A stretch of DNA of 64,000 nucleotides, from positions 20,316 through 84,315 of the forward strand of contig BDTM01000067.1 in the NCBI GenBank assembly GCA_002898015.1. The letters are read 5' to 3'. The position numbers and the translations under genes are program-made. This DNA is from a bacterium BMS3Bbin03 (GTDB lineage Bacteria; Zhuqueibacterota; JdFR-76; BMS3Abin05). This document shows, piece by piece, positions 55,116-63,350 of the stretch. Every line of letters begins with the position of its first letter. The stretch's first letter is position 1. The notes below the pieces were generated by a model. That model worked only from the letters and a program-made list of their open reading frames with translations, made no database searches and was not told where the DNA came from.

Positions 55116-56100
55116 TTTTGCCGAAGATGTCATGCGCAAGATCGAGCCTAACGCCTCTCCCCCCGGCAGGCTCACAATTGCCGTCAACCTAAGGACTGTT
55201 CAATATTTTATAAACATATTATTTGCAAAAGGTTGTTTCGTATTTCAGATGGTTCTAAATACCATTATTCTTTTCAGGAAACAGGATAGACAAATTTGAC
55301 ATTTCATACCTAACGGCACTCAAAATGGACAGAGAAATTTTTCTATAAACATTTTGTCCCTAACGGGACATGGCTAATGGAAGTATCATTAAAGACTATC
55401 TCTATTCAATGAAGCGGCTCTATCGTGCCGGAGATTCGTAAAAGAAACGAATCTGATTTTATGGGAGAAACTTTAAAATTCAAGTTTCTTGAAAGTCCCG
55501 CAGGGACGCAATGTTTATAGCGAAGTGCCGGATCCAATAAGCTTAAGACCGCCTCCGGCAGACGACCTGTAATTTTTATCCAATTAATGAAATAGGCCAT
55601 TCGGTTGACGCCAATTGGCAGGCGCCTGCATTTGTTTTCATCCCACCCATTTTTAGGGTCGATATTTTCATATTCATTCCGATAATAAATTTACAAATTG
55701 CCGTTTTCTTCATTTTAAACTGCGAACCTGTACAACGGCGATTCAAAGTGAAACAATGTAACCCGAATTGAGACGAAAATGGAGTTCCGTTTAAAAAATA
55801 AATAAGTTACTCAAAAATGAGTGTCTTTTCTTGCAATTGTTGAAATAATTTTTTATATTGTTTTCAATTATCTGTCGCTGTGTCATTATTGCGGTCTTAC
55901 TATTTATTTATTATATACTTACAATTCTGAAATCGACGGCATGTTGTCCTTTGAAATTAATGTTAGCGGGTGATTGAAAAAGATCGAAAACCGGCGATCA
56001 ATTATTTTTTTCATTTCAATCGCAAAAAGAACAGTTTTTGCAAAAAAAACAGATAAAAACTCTTGACCGATATTTTCTGAACATCTAAAATGGAGTGGCG
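55116..56100. other. Long intergenic region with dispersed repeats
   Basis: No gene is seen in ~985 bases. A repeat mosaic occupies about 55165-55616. The rest (55617-56060) is plain AT-rich sequence with no feature I can support. GGAG at 56092-56095 serves the phosphorylase ATG. Confidence 0.7.
55177..55616. repeat. Dispersed repeat mosaic, copy 2
   Basis: Bounded on the left by inverted ATTGCCGTCAACCTAAGG (55177-55194) and on the right by GGTTGACGCCAATT (55603-55616). Bases 55447-55616 closely match 18447-18612, including the hairpin GTCCC-GGGAC (55495-55507) followed by GCAATG. The second hairpin of copy 1 is replaced by a degenerate GCC-tcc-GGC. Another hairpin-type word, GTCCC-taac-GGGAC, lies near 55357-55370. 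Confidence 0.8.
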
Positions 56101-58641
56101 ATGAACATTCATACGAAACCTGTGCAGGGGCTGCAGCTCCCCGAATCTATTAAACGACTCTCTGATCTTGCGTACAATTTCTATTTTGGCTGGCAGCCGG
56201 AAATTCAAGAGCTTTTTAAAGATATTAATCCGGTCGCGTGGGAAACCTTCATTCACAACCCACTACAGGTTTTGAAAAATACGCCGTCAGAGACATTTAA
56301 TTTTCTGGAAAGTTCCGTTAAATTTCTAAATGAGTATCATAATGCACTTGATAAACTCGATGTTTATCTAAACAGAAGTGAGACCTGGTTTACAAAACAT
56401 GCCGTCAATCCGAAGATGAATCCGATTGCCTACTTCTCCGCCGAGTACGGCCTTCACGAATCGTTCCCGATGTATTCCGGCGGACTGGGGGTGCTCTCGG
56501 GGGATCACTGCAAATCCGCCAGCGATCTGGGTCTTCCCTTCGTGGCGGTCGGTTTACTGTACCAGGAGGGCTTTTTCACTCAGCAAATTGACCGCGATGG
56601 AAATCAGAAGGCGGTTTACACAAAATATAATCCCCGAGATTTGGCCATTCGGGAAGTGGTGGACGAAACCGGCAGCAATGTTCGCGTGACACTCACGATT
56701 AGTGACCGTCCGGTTCAGGCAAAAATCTGGAAAGCGGCCGTTGGGCGCATCTCCATTTTCCTTTTGGATGTAAATCTGCCGGAAAATCATCCGGACGATC
56801 GTGCCATTAACGGACAGCTTTACCATGCGGATCACGACACCCGCATCCGGCAGGAAATGCTGTTGGGAATCGGCGGCGCGCGTGCCCTGAAAGCGCTGGG
56901 CATTACACCGTCCGTCTGGCACATGAACGAAGGGCATTCGGCTTTTCTCGGATTGGAACGCATCCGGAATCTAATGTCGGGCAGCGGCCTTTCATTTGAA
57001 GAGGCCAGAGAAGTGGTCGCTGCAAATACGGTTTTCACCACGCATACGCCCGTTCCGGCAGGGAATGACGAATTTCACCGCGGCCTTGTGGATCATTGCT
57101 TTCACCGGTACTGGAGTGCGTTTGGGCTTCCGCGGGAAAAGGTGTTTGAACTGGGGAAGGATGGTTTTCACACGGGCGAACGGTTCAGCATGACCGTTCT
57201 GGCCATTAAGCTTTCCCACTTCCGAAATGGTGTGAGTCAACTGCACGGAAAAGTGTCCCGGCGGCTCTGGCACGACCTGTGGCCGCATCTCCCGGAGGCG
57301 GAGGTGCCAATCGGCGCCGTCACAAATGGCGTTCACACACCCACGTGGATGGCCTCCGATATTCAGGATCTCACGGCAAAAACGTTTGGCGCGGACTGGC
57401 GTGACCATCTGACCGATCCGGCTTTCTGGGAAAAGATTCCGGAATTTCCGAAAACGAAATTCTGGAAAATACATAATGTCTGGAAAATATTATTAATCCA
57501 CGAGGTCCGGAAACGTCTGAAAAAGCAATTCCGGCGCGAAGGGCTTCCGGCAGAAGAAATCGACAATTATTTAAAACCGGGAATTTTGACCATCGGGTTT
57601 GCCAGACGATTCGCCACTTATAAACGAGCCAATCTTATGTTCAGAGATGTAAATCGATTAAAAGCAATTCTGGATCATCCTGATCGTCCGGTGCAGATCA
57701 TTATTGCCGGTAAAGCCCATCCCGCGGATCGTCCCGGACAGGCTGTTGTGCGCGAGATATTTCACCATATGCGTTCGGATGCCTTTAAAGGCAAAGTCGT
57801 GCTCGTGGAAAATTATGATCTGGCGCTGGCAAAATTATTAGTGGCCGGAACGGACATTTGGCTGAACAATCCCCGAAAGCCCCTGGAGGCCAGCGGCACC
57901 AGCGGAATGAAAGCCATTCTGAACGGCGGCATCAATTTCAGCGTGCTTGACGGCTGGTGGGTAGAAGGCGCCAACGGCAAAAACGGCTGGGAGATCGGGC
58001 CTAAAGACCCGCCTTCTGATCCCGATCTGCAGGATGAATTAGACGGGAAATCGCTTTACGAGACACTTGAGAATGAAATCATCCCGCTTTATTACGACAA
58101 GAACCCAACCGGCATTCCTGAAAGCTGGATTTCCAAAGCATTCGAATCTTACAAAAGCCTGATTTCTTTTTTTAGCACCGATCGAATGGTGGCTGAATAT
58201 TTTGAAAAATATTACGAAACGGCAGCCCGGTCAGGCGAAGACCATCATGCCGAAAATTTCAAACTGACAAAAGAGATTGTGAAGTGGAAACAGGCGATTC
58301 GCCCCATCTGGCATTCCATCCACGGGGAAGTTGTGCTCAATGGCCATGACAATGTCATGCAGGGGAAAACGCTCGTGGAGATTAAGGTGAAGCTGCATCT
58401 GGAAACACTTGCCCCGGAAGATGTACGCGTGGAAGCGGCCTGGTACCGCGAAAATCACGGAACAGAGTTCGTCTCGGATTGGATGGGCCTGTCATGGGTG
58501 CAATCCGACGGAAGCGATGCCTTTTTTCAGGCACAGGTGCCTTCATCGGAAAAACCGGACACCAGGTTACGCATTCGTATTTTGCCCCGGCACAAGAGCC
58601 TGCCCGTTCCGGAAGATCTGGGGCTGGTCTATTATTTGTAA
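56101..58641 (+). CDS. glgP: Alpha-glucan (glycogen) phosphorylase
   Basis: This 847-residue GT35 enzyme releases glucose-1-phosphate from glycogen or maltodextrin. It has the short-family N-terminus (QGLQLPESIKRLSDLAYNFY), then AYFSAEYGLHESFPMYSGGL, and VFTTHTPVPAGND. The pyridoxal-phosphate lysine region is EASGTSGMKAILNGGINFS. It belongs to the group with an N-terminal DUF3417 domain. The ATG at 56101 is preferred over the GTG at 56095 because GGAG (56092-56095) overlaps that GTG and is correctly spaced for the ATG. With the phosphofructokinase and pyruvate kinase nearby, the region serves carbon storage and glycolysis. Confidence 0.95.
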   Translation: MNIHTKPVQGLQLPESIKRLSDLAYNFYFGWQPEIQELFKDINPVAWETFIHNPLQVLKNTPSETFNFLESSVKFLNEYHNALDKLDVYLNRSETWFTKHAVNPKMNPIAYFSAEYGLHESFPMYSGGLGVLSGDHCKSASDLGLPFVAVGLLYQEGFFTQQIDRDGNQKAVYTKYNPRDLAIREVVDETGSNVRVTLTISDRPVQAKIWKAAVGRISIFLLDVNLPENHPDDRAINGQLYHADHDTRIRQEMLLGIGGARALKALGITPSVWHMNEGHSAFLGLERIRNLMSGSGLSFEEAREVVAANTVFTTHTPVPAGNDEFHRGLVDHCFHRYWSAFGLPREKVFELGKDGFHTGERFSMTVLAIKLSHFRNGVSQLHGKVSRRLWHDLWPHLPEAEVPIGAVTNGVHTPTWMASDIQDLTAKTFGADWRDHLTDPAFWEKIPEFPKTKFWKIHNVWKILLIHEVRKRLKKQFRREGLPAEEIDNYLKPGILTIGFARRFATYKRANLMFRDVNRLKAILDHPDRPVQIIIAGKAHPADRPGQAVVREIFHHMRSDAFKGKVVLVENYDLALAKLLVAGTDIWLNNPRKPLEASGTSGMKAILNGGINFSVLDGWWVEGANGKNGWEIGPKDPPSDPDLQDELDGKSLYETLENEIIPLYYDKNPTGIPESWISKAFESYKSLISFFSTDRMVAEYFEKYYETAARSGEDHHAENFKLTKEIVKWKQAIRPIWHSIHGEVVLNGHDNVMQGKTLVEIKVKLHLETLAPEDVRVEAAWYRENHGTEFVSDWMGLSWVQSDGSDAFFQAQVPSSEKPDTRLRIRILPRHKSLPVPEDLGLVYYL

Positions 58642-58791
58642 GCGCCGGCACTTCGATTGGGTTTTTTAAGTGGATGGGGTCAGCCGGAATCAATAAGGGG
58701 TGCCGTTCAACCCTCTGTGCCGCCGGGGAGATTCGGCTTCGCCCGTCTGTGCATTTGTGGGGGCTGATCCTGTTTTTTCGAACAAATCGCC

Positions 58792-59541
58792 TCATGATCT
58801 CTCGATGGTCCGATTGAATTCCTGCCTGAAGGCATCGATCTGTCCGCTTTCCGAGAAGCTGTAGTACGTATTTTCACCCACGATCAAATGATCCAGAAGG
58901 GGAATTTGAAGCGCTTCACCTGCGATGACCAGCGCTCTTGTTGTCCGCACATCCTCCCGGCTGGGCTCGGGACTGCCCGAAGGATGGTTGTGGACACACA
59001 CCACATTCGTGGAGGCATGGCGGTTTGCCAGCGAAAATATATCCCGGAAGGGGACCAGGCTGGCTGTTAGCGTGCCCCGGCTCATGGTGTGAATTTCAAG
59101 AATCTGGTTCTTGGCGTTCAGAAAAATAGCCTTAAACACCTCTCTTTTAAGATCACGCAGCTGCGGATGAATGAATTCAAACACTTCCTGCGGTGAATAC
59201 ACACTGCCCAATTCCCGCTTCTTTTCGGAAAGAATCCGCTGCCCCAATGCGATGGCGGCTTTTAATTGGGACACTTTTGCCACACTCAGGCCGTGGATTT
59301 TGTACAGCTCCTCCGGATCCCAGTTTTCAAGAGCGCGCAGCCCGCCGGTCTCTTTTAAAATGAAACGGGCCAAATCGACGGCACTCATTCCGGTAACGCC
59401 CACACGAAGCAAAATGGCCAGCAGCTCGGCATCACTCAAATGCTCCGAACCGTATTTCAGCAGCTTCTCTCTGGGACGGTCATCCTCCGGCCAGTGCGAG
59501 ATGGAGTCTTCGTAGATTTTATGATTCGGCGATTTTTTCAT
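58792..59541 (-). CDS. radC: RadC-family JAB-domain protein
   Basis: This 249-residue protein has an N-terminal helix-hairpin-helix part (HLSDAELLAILLRVGVTGMS and YKIHGLSVAKVSQLKAAI). A JAMM/JAB metalloprotease-like domain follows, with HNHPSGSPEPSREDV (about 182-196). The biochemical role is debated, and the old link to DNA repair is weak. Its first ~16 codons (MKKSPNHKIYEDSISHW) are an addition to the usual start. The DNA encoding MKKSPNHKI belongs to the short-repeat array at 59519-59588, so the array seems to have supplied the present start codon. Confidence 0.92.
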   Translation of the reverse strand: MKKSPNHKIYEDSISHWPEDDRPREKLLKYGSEHLSDAELLAILLRVGVTGMSAVDLARFILKETGGLRALENWDPEELYKIHGLSVAKVSQLKAAIALGQRILSEKKRELGSVYSPQEVFEFIHPQLRDLKREVFKAIFLNAKNQILEIHTMSRGTLTASLVPFRDIFSLANRHASTNVVCVHNHPSGSPEPSREDVRTTRALVIAGEALQIPLLDHLIVGENTYYSFSESGQIDAFRQEFNRTIERS

Positions 59542-59588
59542 TTGTTGATTTAGCGATTTGGTGATTTGTTGATTTGTTGATTTTAGCC
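59519..59588. repeat. Short (8-9 base) repeat array at the radC start
   Basis: Degenerate copies of GATTTGTT/GATTTGGT run from inside the first codons of radC to the decayed S23 copy. Related arrays lie at 59858-59910, 60237-60300 and, inverted, at 60465-60520. Confidence 0.75.
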
Positions 59589-59859
59589 GTAAAGTAAGAT
59601 TTTGCGAATATTGCTGTCAATTCATTCGCTTCATCTAAAAGGGATTTGATTTTGTTAGCCGGCAAAAATCCTGTTTCCACAATTAATTCCAGTCAAAACA
59701 TGCTTTCATCAGCCTCTTCTAATACAATATGTAATTTGGCGCCAACAGAGGTTCCGGAGCGAATTAACGGATTGCCTATTGTCCGCCCTGCAGCCGTTCT
59801 CGGTAAAGCGTCCGCAACTTTAATTATCCTTAAAGCAAATTGTTTTGTTCTTTCCCTTA
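59585..59859 (-). pseudogene. Decayed tandem copy of the four-helix-bundle (S23) gene
   Basis: These 275 bases are nearly identical to 59915-60237 but carry two lesions. A 48-base in-frame deletion lies between two TTGGCGCCAA palindromes, leaving one at 59736-59745. A Trp codon is changed to a TGA stop (minus-strand codon at 59693-59695). The start region is also out of frame with the nearest ATG. The copy is therefore inactive and looks recent, since the rest is almost unchanged. Confidence 0.88.
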
Positions 59860-59910
59860 TGATTTAGTGATTTGTTGATTTGGTGATTTATTCATTTTAT
59901 GATTTATTCT
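59858..59910. repeat. Short-repeat array between the two S23 copies
   Basis: Units of the GATTTGTT/GATTTGGT type, the same orientation as at 59519-59588. They contain the stop codon and last residues of the intact S23 gene. Confidence 0.65.
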
Positions 59911-60265
59911 TTTTAGCCGTAAAGTAAGATTTTGCGAATATTGCTGTTAATTCATTCGCTTCATCTAAAATGGATTTGATTTTGTCAGCCGGCAAAAGTC
60001 CTGCTTCCACAATTAATTCCAGCCAAAACACGCTTTCATCAGCCTCTTCTAATACAATATGTAATTTGGCGCCAAATTCTGCTTTACTTCTTCCTCTGCA
60101 TGCCGCTCGATAATTGGCGCCAACAGAGGTTCCGGAGCGAATTAACTGATTGCCTATTGTCCGCCCTGCAGCCGTTCTCGGTAAAGCGTCCGCAACTTTA
60201 ATTATCCTTAAAGCAAATTGTTTTGTTCTTTCCCTTAGGATTTTAGGATTTAGCGATTTATTCAT
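59897..60265 (-). CDS. Four-helix-bundle protein (23S rRNA intervening-sequence type)
   Basis: This 122-residue protein of the S23/four-helix-bundle family (TIGR02436 type) has TKQFALRIIKVADALPRTAA, then GNQLIRSGTSVGANYRAAC, RSKAEFGAKLHIVLEEADES and FWLELIVEAGLL. Such genes were first found in intervening sequences of 23S rRNA genes but also occur alone in intergenic repeat clusters, as here. Function is unknown. The first ~10 codons and the last four are formed by the flanking short-repeat arrays, so the cassette appears to have used the array for its start and stop. Confidence 0.88.
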   Translation of the reverse strand: MNKSLNPKILRERTKQFALRIIKVADALPRTAAGRTIGNQLIRSGTSVGANYRAACRGRSKAEFGAKLHIVLEEADESVFWLELIVEAGLLPADKIKSILDEANELTAIFAKSYFTAKKNKS

Positions 60266-60300
60266 TTTGTGATTTATTGATTATTTCATTTTTTATTTAG
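60237..60300. repeat. Short-repeat array upstream of the intact S23 copy
   Basis: Degenerate GATTT-type units (GGATTTAGCGATTTATTC and similar) cover the S23 start codon and run to the edge of the inverted-repeat element at 60300. Confidence 0.6.
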
Positions 60301-60430
60301 TGGCTGAACGAAAACGTAATACAAGCCTCTAACTTGTGAAATTTGATTTAGCTAATCCTTTGTTTCTGCTATCAAACGAACGCAAGCAAGATGCTTACGT
60401 TATATTTTCCATGTGTTTTCGTTCAGGCAC
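60300..60430. mobile_element. MITE-like element with terminal inverted repeats
   Basis: GTGGCTGAACGAAAAC (60300-60315) and GTTTTCGTTCAGGCAC (60415-60430) are inverted, 15 of 16 matching. Inner sequences (ACGTAATACAAG and its counterpart near 60390-60402) are also roughly complementary, making the element almost one long palindrome of 131 bases. TTTAGTG occurs at both ends (60296-60302, 60432-60438) and may be a target duplication. No transposase is encoded. Confidence 0.55.
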
Positions 60431-60464
60431 TTTTAGTGTTTTAATAATCTTATATACGATAACC

Positions 60465-60520
60465 CCCAAATCACCAAATCACCAGATCGCCAAATCACCA
60501 GATCCTCAGATCCTCAATTC
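60465..60520. repeat. Inverted short-repeat array at the pyk 3' end
   Basis: Units AAATCACC, AGATCGCC, AAATCACC and AGATCCTC are the reverse complement of those near radC. The array ends at the pyk stop codon (60514-60516), so the S23 cluster is bracketed by opposite arrays. Confidence 0.7.
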
Positions 60521-61941
60521 TTCCTTCCCACGCGGTGCAGCGTCATCATATTGGTGGTGCCGCGCACGCCCAGCGGGGCGCCGGACACAATCACAACGGA
60601 ATCCCCCGGTTTCACCAAATCATCGGAAAGAAGGGCTTTTTCAACCCGTCTGATCATCTCATCCAGAGAATTGATCATCTCAATTTTTCGTGTTAAAACG
60701 CCCCAATTCAGAAGCAGGCGTCTTTGAACCTTATTCGTCAGGGTGAACGCCACAATCGGCGTTGAGGGCCGGTATTTGGAGAGGAGTCTCGCCGTAAAAC
60801 CGGATTGCGTAAAAGCCACAATCGCACGGGCATTCAGCTCCAGCGCCGCATCGCAGGCGGCTTCACTGATGGAATCCGGAAAAGTGGCTCTTGGGTGCGT
60901 TTTGTCTCTGTGAAATCCCCGATTGTCCTCCTGCGAATGTCTCTCCGCTTCTTCGATGATTTTGGTCATCATTTGCACCGATTCCACGGGATAAGCCCCT
61001 GAAGCGGTCTCCCCGGAAAGCATCACAGCGTCTGTGCCGTCAAATATGGCGTTTGCCACGTCGGAAGCCTCCGCCCGGGTGGGCTTTGGATGGAATCGCA
61101 TCGACTCCAGCATCTGAGTGGCGGTGATGACGGGAATCCCTTTCTCGATACATTTACGGATGATCTCCTTCTGGATGATGGGCACTTTCTCAGGATTCAT
61201 TTCCACCCCAAGATCGCCCCGCGCCACCATTGCCGCATCCGTGACGGAGAGAATTTCGTCCAGATTTTTGATCGCCTCCGGTTTTTCCAATTTTGCAACC
61301 ACCGGAATGTCCGTGTTTTCATCTTCGATAATTTTTTTAATGTGGGCCACATCCATAGGTGAGCGAACAAAAGAAAGGGCCACAAAATCTACTTTTTGCT
61401 CGATGCCGAATTTCAGACCCTCCATGTCCTTTTCAGTCAATGAAGGTATGCTCAATTTCACGCCGGGCAGATTTACTCCTTTGTAGGAACTCAGCGGACC
61501 GCCATGAATTATTTTACAAATAACTTTTTCCGAAACCACTTTCCTGACTTGCAATTCGATTAACCCATCGTCCAGCAAAATGGAATCGCCGGGCGAAACA
61601 TCTTTCGGCAAATGCTTGTAGGTTGTGGAGATTATCTCTTTAGTCCCCTCAACCGGCTCGGTTGTGATCACAATTTCCTGACCGTCATTCAAAAAAATCT
61701 GTCCGTCCCTGATTTCACCGATTCGGATTTTCGGGCCCTGGAGATCCTGTAAAATTCCAATGGGACGTCCTATCTTCTCCGAAATCCGGCGTACGATTTG
61801 AATGAGTTTTGCATGTGCCTCAAGAGTGCCGTGAGAAAAATTTAAACGGACAATATCCACGCCGTTTTGCACAAGAGACTCAATAATTTTAAAGCTGCTG
61901 CTGGAGGGACCCAGCGTTGCAATGATTTTGGTGCGTTTCAT
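60514..61941 (-). CDS. pyk: Pyruvate kinase
   Basis: This 475-residue glycolytic enzyme makes ATP and pyruvate from phosphoenolpyruvate. It begins TKIIATLGPSS and has VRLNFSHGTLEAHAKLIQIV, DLQGPKIRIG, ISFV-like ALSFVRSP, the catalytic MVARGDLGVEM (about 240-250), and ITATQMLESM. The ATG overlaps the phosphofructokinase stop by four bases (ATGA), so the two enzymes are translated together. It ends in a C-terminal AFTLTNKVQRRLLL region typical of the effector domain. Confidence 0.97.
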   Translation of the reverse strand: MKRTKIIATLGPSSSSFKIIESLVQNGVDIVRLNFSHGTLEAHAKLIQIVRRISEKIGRPIGILQDLQGPKIRIGEIRDGQIFLNDGQEIVITTEPVEGTKEIISTTYKHLPKDVSPGDSILLDDGLIELQVRKVVSEKVICKIIHGGPLSSYKGVNLPGVKLSIPSLTEKDMEGLKFGIEQKVDFVALSFVRSPMDVAHIKKIIEDENTDIPVVAKLEKPEAIKNLDEILSVTDAAMVARGDLGVEMNPEKVPIIQKEIIRKCIEKGIPVITATQMLESMRFHPKPTRAEASDVANAIFDGTDAVMLSGETASGAYPVESVQMMTKIIEEAERHSQEDNRGFHRDKTHPRATFPDSISEAACDAALELNARAIVAFTQSGFTARLLSKYRPSTPIVAFTLTNKVQRRLLLNWGVLTRKIEMINSLDEMIRRVEKALLSDDLVKPGDSVVIVSGAPLGVRGTTNMMTLHRVGRKN

Positions 61942-63221
61942 CGTCTTGCCTCTGCAAGGTAACTAAAGCGTTCTTTAAATTCCGATGCGGTCATTTTGCC
62001 GGCATTTGCCAATTTCTGCAGCATTTCCGGATTGTCGAAATCTTTCTTCGCCAGGCGGATCATGTATTCACGGGCGACTGCGTAAGAATCCGTTTTCGTG
62101 TCCACCAATCGCAGCGACATCTTTCCGGTTTTTTCATCCAGAATGTCTTCAAAAGGAATTGGGATTAGTTTGCCGGCATCCACATAAATGAGGGCGCCGT
62201 TGGATGCCTTTTTGGCTGTTCTTTCACTGATTAAGAATTTCACGGCACTGTACCCAAGATCGCGGACGTACTCACAATCAAACGGAATGGGCGGGGCAGA
62301 CCGCAGCTCGTAGCCAATATTGCCTGTTATCAGCCGGAATTTTTCGCCGCGCTCCTGAAAACGCCGTTCCAGTTCGTATTTCACAATTTTCCCCAGGTCT
62401 ATTTCGGACAGGCGAATATGCCCGTAGTCGTCGTAATCGATCCGAACACCTTCAATTGTCCTCAATTCTTCCACATCTAACTTTTCAGAGATACCTTCGG
62501 CCAATATCACCACACCGTCCTGGCGTCCCATCACCCGGCGTTTCAGGATTGATCCTTCAATGATGTCACACACCTTTTTAATGGCAATGGTGTCCTCCTG
62601 AAATTCCTCGCCGATAATGATGTTGGTCACACCGGCGGCTTTTCCGATGCCAAGCGCCAGATGACCCGCTTTTCGGCCCATGGCCACCACGATGTACCAT
62701 CGATTGGTGGTTCTGGAATCTTCCATTAAATTGTGCACAATGGAAACTCCCACATGGCGCGCCGTCTGAAAACCGAATGTGGGGATATTGCCCGGCAGCG
62801 GCAGGTCATTATCAATGGTTTTCGGCACGTGCGCCACGCGAATCTTTCCTCGCACAGCCTCCGCTATCTTACTGGCGGAAAAAGCCGTGTCGTCCCCGCC
62901 GATCGTAATCAAATCGGTAATCCCCAGTTTCATAAAACCCTTGATCACATTATCCATACTCTGTTCGCTTTTTGTGGGATTTTCACGAGAGGTCCGTAAA
63001 ATGGAACCTCCGGTGAAATGAATTCTCGAGACATTCTCAATTTTAAGATCCAGAATGTGTGAATAATCTCCCCGTGCGAACCAATAGTACCCCCCCAAAA
63101 TGCCGATGACGTCCATCTCCTGGTTTTTTGCTTCAATCGTCGCTGCACTAATAACCCCGTTAATCCCGGGAGCCGGCCCCCCGCCAACGATGATACCCAG
63201 TTTTCGCTTTTGTACACCCAC
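61938..63221 (-). CDS. 6-phosphofructokinase with pyrophosphate-type active site
   Basis: This ~427-residue PFK-family enzyme carries GGGPAPGINGVI, TIGGDDTAFSA and PKTIDNDLPLPG, with MGRKAGHLALGIG for fructose-6-phosphate binding. In E. coli PfkA the ATP-type motifs are GGDG and PGTIDND. The Asp in GGDD and the Lys in PKTIDND are the known signature of pyrophosphate-dependent enzymes (Pfp). GTG at 63221 is preferred because AAGGAG lies nine bases upstream. An ATG at 63281 gives a longer N-terminus without a ribosome binding site. A promoter is at 63300-63328. Phosphoryl donor should be tested. Confidence 0.9.
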   Translation of the reverse strand: MGVQKRKLGIIVGGGPAPGINGVISAATIEAKNQEMDVIGILGGYYWFARGDYSHILDLKIENVSRIHFTGGSILRTSRENPTKSEQSMDNVIKGFMKLGITDLITIGGDDTAFSASKIAEAVRGKIRVAHVPKTIDNDLPLPGNIPTFGFQTARHVGVSIVHNLMEDSRTTNRWYIVVAMGRKAGHLALGIGKAAGVTNIIIGEEFQEDTIAIKKVCDIIEGSILKRRVMGRQDGVVILAEGISEKLDVEELRTIEGVRIDYDDYGHIRLSEIDLGKIVKYELERRFQERGEKFRLITGNIGYELRSAPPIPFDCEYVRDLGYSAVKFLISERTAKKASNGALIYVDAGKLIPIPFEDILDEKTGKMSLRLVDTKTDSYAVAREYMIRLAKKDFDNPEMLQKLANAGKMTASEFKERFSYLAEARR

Positions 63222-63299
63222 TTCTTCAAACTCCTTCCTGAAAGTTCCCTGTCCTAAAAACGGCGATGCCCTTTCGCCCATTCGTTTTAAATTCTAATA

Positions 63300-63328
63300 A
63301 ACATAATGAATTTTTCCGCATCATTCAA
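63300..63328 (-). promoter_or_regulatory. Sigma-70 promoter of the pfk-pyk operon
   Basis: On the minus strand TTGAAT (63323-63328), a 17-base spacer and TATGTT (63300-63305). The predicted start near 63293 gives a leader of ~70 bases to the GTG at 63221. Confidence 0.55.
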
Positions 63329-63350
63329 GTGATAATGCGCGCAATTTCAT

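Noticed and set aside
56063..56091. Promoter TTGACC-17-TAAAAT before glgP
   Set aside because: Transcription would start near 56098, after the ribosome binding site, leaving an almost leaderless message; probably coincidental.
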